NCBI RefSeq assembly: GCF_000949425.1
Contig: NZ_CP010976.1
Span: 5,456,001 to 5,520,000 of the forward strand
Length of the DNA stretch: 64,000 bases
Source of the DNA: Paenibacillus sp. IHBB 10380
GTDB taxonomy: Bacteria > Bacillota > Bacilli > Paenibacillales > Paenibacillaceae
Reading direction: 5' to 3'
The position numbers and the translations under genes are program-made. Under the pieces are notes generated by a model. That model had not been told where the DNA came from, did no database searches, and saw only the letters and a program-made list of their open reading frames with translations. This document shows positions 53,177-61,700 of this stretch, in pieces; positions within the stretch are counted from its first letter, which is position 1, and every line of letters begins with the position of its first letter.

Positions 53177-53923
53177 ATGTTGATGTCAATTTTGCAAGTA
53201 GATTCAGAGGATATTCCCCCGTATGCAATTGTATGTGGAGATCCGAAGCGAGCTGAAATTATTGCTCAGAGACTTAAAGGGGCTAGAGAGTTAGCATTCA
53301 GCCGCGAATACCGGACATTTGTTGGGGAGTATGAAGGTGTGCAACTAGCTGTAGTGAGCCATGGTGTAGGTTGCCCTGGAGCAGCTGTCTGTTTCGAAGA
53401 GTTAATTCGTGCAGGAGTGAACACCTTGATTCGAGTCGGTACGGCGGGTTCTTATTCAGAGGATCATCCAGCGGGCAGCCTAGTTGTCAGTACGGCTGCG
53501 GTTCGTGCGGATGGGCTAACACGGCAGTTAGTGCCTGAGGGTTTCCCTGCTGTTGGTGATAGTCAGGTCGTCAGTGCATTATACGAAGCGGCAAGCTTTG
53601 AGGCTGGAGTGACAGCGAAAGGGATTACCGTCACATTAGATGCTTTTTTCGCTGGCGTTGAGGAGATTCCTCATCGTAAGTATAAACAGGCAGGGGCCAT
53701 TGCAGTTGAAATGGAGATTGCAGCACTTTATGTGGTTAGTACGCTTCGTGGAGCTCGTGCCGGAGCCATTCTAGCCATAGACGGTTACGCAGATGCTGAA
53801 TTAGCCGAAGTCTATGATCCCCATACAGATGCAGTGGCACATGCTGTTGAGCGAGAGATTGCAGCTGCCCTGCGTGCCATCGTGTCATTGGCGCTTGAAG
53901 ATGAGAAGACAGGAAGAGCTTGA
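53177..53923 (+). CDS. Nucleoside phosphorylase (uridine/purine type)
   Basis: ATG 53177 follows AAGGAG by ten bases and lies one base after the previous stop. The long upstream frame is only a shadow of the Moco gene. The 248-aa protein is a trimeric/hexameric-type PNP/UDP family enzyme: IVCGDPKRAEIIAQ (phosphate loop), VSHGVGCPGAAVCFEELI, IRVGTAGSY, and AVEMEIAALYVV with the ribose-binding glutamate. It splits imported nucleosides with phosphate, which closes the logic of the operon. Confidence 0.92.
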   Translation: MLMSILQVDSEDIPPYAIVCGDPKRAEIIAQRLKGARELAFSREYRTFVGEYEGVQLAVVSHGVGCPGAAVCFEELIRAGVNTLIRVGTAGSYSEDHPAGSLVVSTAAVRADGLTRQLVPEGFPAVGDSQVVSALYEAASFEAGVTAKGITVTLDAFFAGVEEIPHRKYKQAGAIAVEMEIAALYVVSTLRGARAGAILAIDGYADAELAEVYDPHTDAVAHAVEREIAAALRAIVSLALEDEKTGRA

Positions 53924-54058
53924 TAAGTCATTGTAATAGAAGTAGAAACCGTTGAATATTATAAAAATAAGTGTAGTCCTTTAGCAGCTTGATGAATCGC
54001 GATTCTGACTTGCACTGGTGAAGATACAACTTCTCTGTTGTAAGACATTTTTTCATAT

Positions 54059-54093
54059 TAATAGGTCAGCCAGAACTTCTGGTTGGCCTATTT
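54059..54093 (+). terminator. Terminator of the nucleoside operon
   Basis: AATAGGTCAGCCAGAA pairs with TTCTGGTTGGCCTATT around one base and is followed by TTAAAA. The remaining gap to 54231 has no gene. Confidence 0.8.
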
Positions 54094-54231
54094 AAAATAT
54101 AAGGAAGTCGCAAAAGTCGCTTAGAACGATAAAATTTCTGAAGATTTGTGATTATTTTGGGAATAATGAATGTAATAGTATATTGGATAACTTCAATTTG
54201 ATAAATCAATGAAACTGAAAGGGTGTTGTTC

Positions 54232-56865
54232 ATGTGGTTCTCAAAATCGCAAGAAGAAGTTCTTCAAGAGCTTCAAGTAAATGCTGCAACTGGGCTGACA
54301 ACAGAAGAAGCTAAATCCAGGCTTGAACGATACGGTGTCAATAAGCTGAAAGGGAAACCTAAGAAAAGTATGGTCTCACTCTTCTTCGCACAAATGAAAG
54401 ATATGCTTATCTATGTTCTTTTAGGTGCCGCGGTTATAACGCTACTCATCGGAGAATTCATGGATACGATCATCATTGTTGCCGTCGTTATTCTAAATGC
54501 ACTAATTGGTGTAATTCAAGAAAACAAAGCGGAGAAAGCTATTGAAGCGCTGCAGCAAATGACGACACCCAAAGCACTTGTTAGACGTGATGGAGAAGTG
54601 AAAGAAATCCAATCCGAGGACATTGTACCGGGAGATATCATCATACTAGATGCAGGAAGGTTCATCTCTGCTGATTTACGTTTATTAGAGAGCGCGAATC
54701 TACAAATTGAGGAATCTGCGTTAACTGGTGAATCCGTACCCACAGACAAACATGCGGATGCCATTCACACAAATCCTAAAACGCCTATTGGAGACAAATC
54801 CAACATGGCATTTATGTCCACCCTTGTGACCTATGGCAGAGGTGAAGGAATTGCAGTAGCTACGGCTATGGATACGGAAATGGGGAAAATAGCCAAAATT
54901 CTAGATGATGATAATAAGGAATTGACCCCACTACAAAAAAAATTAGAGGAACTCGGTAAGACCCTAGGGTATATTGCGATCGGTATATGTTTGTTTATAC
55001 TTATCATTGCTCTTATCCAAAAAAGAGACTTATTCGAAATGCTTTTAACTGCCATCAGTTTAGCCGTTGCGGCTATTCCGGAAGGTCTTCCAGCGATTGT
55101 GGCGATCGTATTAGCGCTTGGCGTTACAAGAATGTCGAAGATTAATGCCATCGTGAAGAAGCTAACGGCCGTTGAAACATTGGGCTCAGTTAATATTATT
55201 TGCTCAGACAAAACAGGTACACTTACGCAAAATAAAATGTCTGTCGTGAAGCATTTCATATCGCCAAAACAAAGTAAGGATGAATCTCCTGCTGCGTTAA
55301 TTAAAGCACTTGTATTATGTTCAGATGCAACCTTCGAACATGGGAAAAGTACCGGAGATCCTACAGAAATAGCTTTAGTCGTATTCGGTGATCAGAATAA
55401 TTTAACCAAAAGAACCTTAGATGCCGAGTTTAAAAGAGTTTCCGAAAAGCCCTTTGATTCCGACCGGAAGCTGATGTCTACATTAAATACAATGGAATCC
55501 GGCTATCGTGTACATACAAAGGGTGCTATCGATCAACTATTACAGATTGCTACCTCGGCACTCGTTAATGGAGAGGTTGTGGCCTTGACAGAAGAAATGA
55601 AGTCCCAATATGTTAAGGCTTCCGAAGAGATGTCGAATGATGCCTTAAGAGTTCTTGCTGCGGCTTATAATGATACCGATCGTATGATAGATCCAGATGA
55701 GATGGAATCTGATCTTACGTTACTTGGATTCGTAGGGATGATTGACCCGCCAAGACTTGAAGTGAAGGACTCTATACGGGAAGCAAAAGTGGCGGGAATT
55801 ACTTCAGTGATGATCACTGGCGACCACAAGAATACAGCGTTTGCGATTGCGAAAGAACTAGGAATTGCAGATTCCATCGAACAAAGTATGACTGGTGCTG
55901 AAATCGATGAATTGTCAGATGAAGATTTCTCACAACAAATTAGTAACTATAGAGTATTTGCTCGCGTTTCACCTGAGCACAAAGTGAAGATTATTAGAGC
56001 CCTCAAGGCTCAGGGGAATATCGTCTCAATGACTGGTGATGGAGTAAATGATGCTCCTTCTTTAAAATATGCTGATATCGGTGTGGCCATGGGGATTACC
56101 GGGACAGATGTTTCCAAGGGCGCTAGTGACATGATCTTAACAGATGATAACTTCACGACAATCGTCCATGCGATTAGAGAAGGAAGGAATATTTATTTAA
56201 ATATTCGGAAGGCTGTTATTTTCCTGTTATCATGTAACCTTGGTGAAGTAATTGCCATACTCGCATCGATCCTGTTCTTTTGGCCCATACCGCTTCTACC
56301 AACCCAGATTTTGTGGGTCAATCTTGTAACGGATACATTGCCTGCGATTGCACTCGGTGCTGACCCCGGTGAGAAAGATGTGATGAAGAAGAAACCAAGG
56401 GACCCGAAGGAAAGCTTTTTCGCGAAAGGCGCAGGATGGCGAGCTGTTATAGGTGGAGTGCTGATTGGGACGTTAACTTTAGTTGCTTTTTATTTAGGTT
56501 TATATGAACACGGATATAGCCTAGGCTCAAATAATATCTCTGAGGAAGCTATGACTTATGCGAGGACGATGGCCTTTGTTGTTCTTGCAACGTCACAATT
56601 GTTCTACTCGTTATCGATGAGAAGCGAAACAAAGAACATATTTCAATTGGGGCTATTTACGAACAAGTACTTGCTAGGGGCAATAATCATCGGATTAATT
56701 CTACAGTTTGGAGTGATTTCCATACCGTTCTTTGCCACAGCATTTAAGGTAGAATTCATCTCATTTACGGATTGGGGATTAGTGATCGGATTAGGATTAG
56801 TTCCTCTTATCATAAATGAAATCATTAAGATGTTTCGGAGAAGTGCAAATAGCAGTGAAGCGTGA
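54232..56865 (+). CDS. P-type ATPase, Ca2+ type (SERCA/PMR1-like)
   Basis: The ATG at 54232 (MWFSKSQEEVLQEL) follows AAAGGGTG. About 877 residues in the type II layout: an N-terminal cation ATPase domain, the TGES loop, the M4 motif AAIPEGLPAIV that supplies Ca2+ ligands, phosphorylation motif CSDKTGTLT with D326, nucleotide motif KGAIDQLL, and TGDGVNDAPSLK. The M6 segment ILWVNLVTDTLPAIALG fits Ca2+ pumps. It exports Ca2+ or a similar cation from the cytoplasm. The nearest kin is B. subtilis YloB. Confidence 0.95.
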   Translation: MWFSKSQEEVLQELQVNAATGLTTEEAKSRLERYGVNKLKGKPKKSMVSLFFAQMKDMLIYVLLGAAVITLLIGEFMDTIIIVAVVILNALIGVIQENKAEKAIEALQQMTTPKALVRRDGEVKEIQSEDIVPGDIIILDAGRFISADLRLLESANLQIEESALTGESVPTDKHADAIHTNPKTPIGDKSNMAFMSTLVTYGRGEGIAVATAMDTEMGKIAKILDDDNKELTPLQKKLEELGKTLGYIAIGICLFILIIALIQKRDLFEMLLTAISLAVAAIPEGLPAIVAIVLALGVTRMSKINAIVKKLTAVETLGSVNIICSDKTGTLTQNKMSVVKHFISPKQSKDESPAALIKALVLCSDATFEHGKSTGDPTEIALVVFGDQNNLTKRTLDAEFKRVSEKPFDSDRKLMSTLNTMESGYRVHTKGAIDQLLQIATSALVNGEVVALTEEMKSQYVKASEEMSNDALRVLAAAYNDTDRMIDPDEMESDLTLLGFVGMIDPPRLEVKDSIREAKVAGITSVMITGDHKNTAFAIAKELGIADSIEQSMTGAEIDELSDEDFSQQISNYRVFARVSPEHKVKIIRALKAQGNIVSMTGDGVNDAPSLKYADIGVAMGITGTDVSKGASDMILTDDNFTTIVHAIREGRNIYLNIRKAVIFLLSCNLGEVIAILASILFFWPIPLLPTQILWVNLVTDTLPAIALGADPGEKDVMKKKPRDPKESFFAKGAGWRAVIGGVLIGTLTLVAFYLGLYEHGYSLGSNNISEEAMTYARTMAFVVLATSQLFYSLSMRSETKNIFQLGLFTNKYLLGAIIIGLILQFGVISIPFFATAFKVEFISFTDWGLVIGLGLVPLIINEIIKMFRRSANSSEA

Positions 56866-56870
56866 ATCAA

Positions 56871-56910
56871 AGAAGCCTCCTAAACCACAAAAGTGGCTAG
56901 GAGGCTTCTA
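56871..56910 (+). terminator. Terminator of the P-type ATPase gene
   Basis: AGAAGCCTCCTA pairs with TAGGAGGCTTCT, with CCAC/GTGG inside. Confidence 0.85.
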
Positions 56911-57056
56911 TTCTATTATTATCGACAACAAGTGACATTTTTCATTGACGGCAGGTAAGTAATAGGTTAGTGTACAGTGATTATACACAAATATTATATG
57001 AGAAGTAGGGAACGGAATAACGCCCCTGCTTTTTTTTCTTTGGAGGGCTTAAGATA

Positions 57057-58004
57057 ATTAAGATAATGGCTGACTCAACGTGTGATTTGACGGAAGAGAT
57101 TATTGAGAAATATAACATTGGTATCGCACCATTAACAATAATGATAAACGGTAAAGAGTACAGAGATAAAATAGATATAAAAGCCGATGAGTTTTATGCT
57201 ATCCTTGGAAATCTTGAAGAAGACCCCACGACATCCATGCCAAACCCAACCAAATATTTGAACATTATAAAGGAAGCCATAGAAGATGGTTGCACAGAGA
57301 TACTATGTATTTGTATGTCAAGTGGTACAAGTGGATCTTATCAATCAGCTGAAATAGCAAAAGAAACTTTTTTCGATCAAAATTGTGACTCTTCTATTAA
57401 AATCCATATCGTAGATTCAACCTCAATGAGCCAAGGCAGTGGATGGCTAATTTTGAAATCTGCTATATTGAGAGAAAAAGGATTTAATTTTGAAGAACTA
57501 ATACATTTTAATGAAACCTATAAAAGTAATGTGAAACATTTTCTCTGTGTAGATGATTTAAATCATTTAATTAAAAGTGGTAGGCTTACAAATGTTAGTG
57601 CATTAATAGGTAGGATTTTGAAAGTCAAGCCGATCATGTCTATGAGAAATGGTAAGGGAGCTATAGTAGCTAAGGAAAGAGGACTAAAAGGGGTATTAAA
57701 CCATTATGTGAAAGAGTTTAACCAAAGAAATGATTGGGAAGTCACAGATTTCATTATCATAGGTTACACTTCGGAGAGAACGATTGCTGACAAATTGATG
57801 GATAAGATTAGACAAGAAACAGAATTTAAAGGGGAAATATTTATTATGCAAATGGGGGTAGCGGTAGGGACTCATGTAGGATTAGGGGCAGTTTCCATGT
57901 TCTTTATTGAGAAGGGACATAAGAGAGATGGTTTGTTGATCAATGAAATGAATGGAATAACCGAAAAGAAAAATGAATTCATACATAAAATAAAGAATAG
58001 ATAA
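57057..58004 (+). CDS. DegV family fatty acid-binding protein
   Basis: The first ATG (57066) is 18 bases from the GGAGGG at 57042-57047. DegV proteins usually start with a few residues before the conserved MADSTCDL, so I propose an ATT start at 57057 (IKIMADSTCDL), nine bases after the GGAGGG; the ATG is the fallback. The 315-aa protein has the DegV features: ADSTCDL, MPNPTKYL, the lipid-binding SSGTSGSYQSA, and GRLTNVSALIGRILKVKPIM. DegV (FakB-like) proteins carry a fatty acid for phosphorylation by FakA, which is absent here. Confidence 0.9.
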   Translation: MKIMADSTCDLTEEIIEKYNIGIAPLTIMINGKEYRDKIDIKADEFYAILGNLEEDPTTSMPNPTKYLNIIKEAIEDGCTEILCICMSSGTSGSYQSAEIAKETFFDQNCDSSIKIHIVDSTSMSQGSGWLILKSAILREKGFNFEELIHFNETYKSNVKHFLCVDDLNHLIKSGRLTNVSALIGRILKVKPIMSMRNGKGAIVAKERGLKGVLNHYVKEFNQRNDWEVTDFIIIGYTSERTIADKLMDKIRQETEFKGEIFIMQMGVAVGTHVGLGAVSMFFIEKGHKRDGLLINEMNGITEKKNEFIHKIKNR

Positions 58005-58005
58005 A

Positions 58006-58049
58006 AAAGAAGCCATTAGGACAGATATAAATCCTAATGGTTTCTTTTT
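58006..58049 (+). terminator. Terminator of the degV-like gene
   Basis: AAGAAGCCATTAGGA pairs with TCCTAATGGTTTCTT, then TTT. The rest of the gap to 58268 shows no gene. Confidence 0.85.
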
Positions 58050-58268
58050 GCGTGTGGATGGAGCATTCTAAGCTTTTAGGAGTAAAGCCTCTAGATAGGA
58101 ACGTGTGTTTCCGTTATAATATAAATGATAGATATAGAAGCGTTTATTTGTCACGTCGTGGGCTAATTTGGTAAGCTATTCACTACATAGGGTTAAGAAT
58201 AGTGATAGTTTTTAAGAGAATAGGATAGATGCTCCTGATTATTTAAATGCGAGGTGGAGGAATCGTCT

Positions 58269-58688
58269 ATGAAATTGTACGTAACCGTTAAAAGCTTGGG
58301 TAAACGTAAGAATATACTGACAAAAAATGAAATAGAGCTTCCAGTCGTTCCGACAACACTGAGGGAGCTCATTACGGAAGTTGTTATTATGAATGTGCAG
58401 GAGTTAAAGGATAAGCAACAAAGTACGGCGCTGATGCCATTCCTAACAGGGGCGGAGATCGAGGCGCGTGGAGAGAGTGGAAAGGTAGGATTCGGCTCGG
58501 TGTATAACGAACAGAGTCCTGATGTTGCGAAAGCAGTAGAGACCGCATTATTAGCTTTTGAAGATGGGTTATATAAAGTATTTATTCGTGAAGAAGAGAA
58601 TAGTCATTTGGAGTCACCGCTTAAGCTTATGGAAGAAGATGAAATTGTATTTATCAGGTTTACAATGTTGGCTGGAAGCTTATGGTGA
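58269..58688 (+). CDS. Unknown 139-aa protein, possibly beta-grasp fold
   Basis: ATG 58269 stands nine bases after GGTGGAGG. The start MKLYVTVKSLGKRKN, then VPTTLRELI, and the end EEDEIVFIRFTMLAGSLW follow the order of MoaD/ThiS-like beta-grasp proteins (strand, strand, T-L-R-E-L helix, D-E-V strand, terminal A-G). A 60-residue insertion lies between. The terminal GG of such proteins is absent (AGSLW). It lies 16 bases before a giant DUF4132-type gene and is probably coexpressed. The fold is my guess from pattern; the pairing is seen. Confidence 0.7.
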   Translation: MKLYVTVKSLGKRKNILTKNEIELPVVPTTLRELITEVVIMNVQELKDKQQSTALMPFLTGAEIEARGESGKVGFGSVYNEQSPDVAKAVETALLAFEDGLYKVFIREEENSHLESPLKLMEEDEIVFIRFTMLAGSLW

Positions 58689-58704
58689 AGGGAGACAATG
58701 AATA

Positions 58705-61700
58705 ATGGAGAAGCATGAACAAGAGAAGCGTTACTATGCATTATTACAAGAAAGAGCAGAGGGGTTAGATCCTCATCTTTCTCCATTAGCGAAGTTAGTG
58801 GTAGAGTTGGGGCAAATGAGGCATGTGCGCCAGGATGAAGAGTGTTTTTTGAAATGCCAAGAGATATTGTATTCACTTGCTGCGGGAAATGACGAGGTAT
58901 TATTCGAACCACTGGTGAAAGTTGTGAGGCAACTTACGAATGTGTACACGGGAGAAATTTTTGATTATATTACGACTCATGCGACTGAATACCCTTATGG
59001 CACAGGATACGTACGAAGACCTTTTCGTACATCGGAACGGAGCGCCCACATGGGTCAGGTGATAAGCAAGATGAGCTCGCTTTTATCCATGGATTGTCAT
59101 GAATTCGCAGTTATTGATTATTTGACGTTAGCGGACTATCCATTGAAGCAGAATTATCAATTGGCACAGACGATTAGTGACGTTATTGCCTTCGAGCTAG
59201 ATTGTAACAATACAGAGGTTATTACGGCACTTAAGGAAATTGTATATGGAGATAATCAAACGGCGTTACTCACTCATGGGATGATCAAAGGAATATTTAT
59301 GAGTCATCATGCGGAGTTGTACGTAATGCTAGGCGAGCTATTAGCGGCTGCAAGATTGCAAGAGGGGCTTCGACAATCTATTGTGGAACGAATGGACGAG
59401 GGGACGCTCGAGGCGAACCTGTACATGCTGAAGGTCATTATTGACCAAGGATTTATTCGCTATAGTTCTGTCGTGAGGGCACTTGGTGTATGGACAGGTA
59501 TGGGGCTGGAATCAGTGAATCAGCGAGTGGCTGGACAGCTTATAGAGGGAGCGTATCATGTTTTAAGTGATGAATCCGTTCGTGCGTCGTGGTTGTCTAG
59601 TGACAATGCGAACCACGTTTATTTAAGTTTATGGGCTACAGCAGTATATGAAGAACGTGATTTATTTAGTGGAATTAAGGACTTGATGGAGCACGGTGCG
59701 CTGTATCAGAAGATTATTGCACAGTACGTACTCGCGAACAGTGAGAATAGAGATGTTCGTTATGGGATTGCTAGACAATACCTAGATGCTACGGACCCTG
59801 AACTACAGTTTTGGATTCTATCCAACTATAGTTATGAGTACCTTCGTACTTGGGGAAAAGAGGAAGAGAATGGGCTTAGTATTACGATTGAGCGTATGCC
59901 TCTGCTAGAGAACAAGGAAGAACGTCGACTTGAATTCGAACAACTTATGGGAATGTTCCTTGGCATGACTCACAAAGAGATATCCGCACCTTCCAAAGTG
60001 TTGGATTTTGCGCATGTTCATTACACGCCAGACCTCCCTATTCGTAAGATGCTATACCTTACAGCTTATGATATGGACAGTGAATGGATCGCCGCAATCA
60101 TTGCCTTGAAGGATCGATTAAGTGCGGAGTTGCGTGGTGAGCTATTGTCTTATTTCATGCAGGATACGGATCATTCGGCACAGCGTGAATTTATATTCAC
60201 ATCCCTATCAGATAAAAGCATGCTTAATCGTGAGGCGGCACTCGACAAGGCGAAGAAATTGACGTTATCGGATGAAGAATTGAAGTTGGTAGAAGGATTG
60301 TTGAAGTTGAAGACAGGTTCCTTACGTCAAAGTGCTATTGAGCTACTGTTGCGTCAGCCTGAGGGCAGTGTGATGGCCTCTCTAACTCGGTTGTTGCAAG
60401 GTAAGAGTGAGTTACAGCGCTTGGCGGGGTTGGAGACGATTGTCGTGATCTTTGAGGATAGTGAACGAACAGAGCAGTATGAAGGCTTGAGTTCGCTGCC
60501 TCATTTAATTGAGAATCCCACACCTAAGGAACAGCAATTGATAGGAAGACTTAGTCAAAAGAATGAATATACAGCAGCGAATGGCTTCGGTCTATTCGAT
60601 CCGAACACAATCGAACCTTGGCTTACAGAGACTCCAGTAATAGGAGAATTCGACTGGAAGCATATCTTTAGGTTGTCGAAGGAAGATGTGATCGGTTTTC
60701 TCTCTGGGCTGGAGGAAGAAATTCATAACCATCGTGAGTTTGAGTATGAGGCAGAGTATTACTCTGGTTATAAGGATACGTTGCTGCTCGGTGCAGACTT
60801 AAGGAGAATTCGTCCATTTCAAGAGGAGGAGGAGGATACACCTGAGCTTACGAAATATCCGCTGCACGAGGTTTGGAGAGATTACTTAGAGCGGAGTAAT
60901 TTAGGAGCCTCTGAATTAATGGAGATCTATTTCTATTCCATACTGGAGCCCCTTAATCAGACACTGAACCAGTATTATCGGTATTTCTCTGATGAGATGG
61001 ATTACGCTGAGCTTGAGAAACATAAGCTACTCGAGGGTTGGCGTAAGGAGTTTGCGGAGCAGTTGTATCCTGTTGCTCAAATTCAAGAGATTAAAGATGC
61101 GCTCGAAGGATTTAAATATAGCAATCAGATCAGCATCCTTATTCATGCTTACTTCATGGATAGCGATAAAAGCTCAACATTTGATTTAACGCTGAATGCC
61201 TTGAATGCTGTGATGCAAGCGATGCCTAAAGAGAAAGTATCCAAAGAGTGGGGGATATTGAAGCTCTTAGCGAATCCATGGTTCTCAATGGCCCGTAGTC
61301 GAATGTATGATGATGACAGCTTTAAGCGAGTGTTCCATACTTTCTATACATTTAATATCATGAACCCGAATGAGAAGGTTGATTCGGTACTTGACCTTAA
61401 GGATTACTTACGTGCTTTTGAAGCGGGGATGATCGGTACAGGGGAAGTATATCGGGAATTACTAGGCAGTTATGACAGTCGCAATCATGTACGCAATATT
61501 ACATCTAAACGATATGATTGGATAGATTCCAAGCCTAAGTTAGCTGCGATTCGTCAGACGGCTGTTGAGCGGATTCTAGAGGTGGAGCTCGAACGTGGTG
61601 ATCTAGCTACTGAGGTAACACCTCTGGCTATGGGACTGGAGCGCATAGAGGGTATGGAGCATTTCATTCATATATTATCTGGGTTACAGCAGGAAACCTT

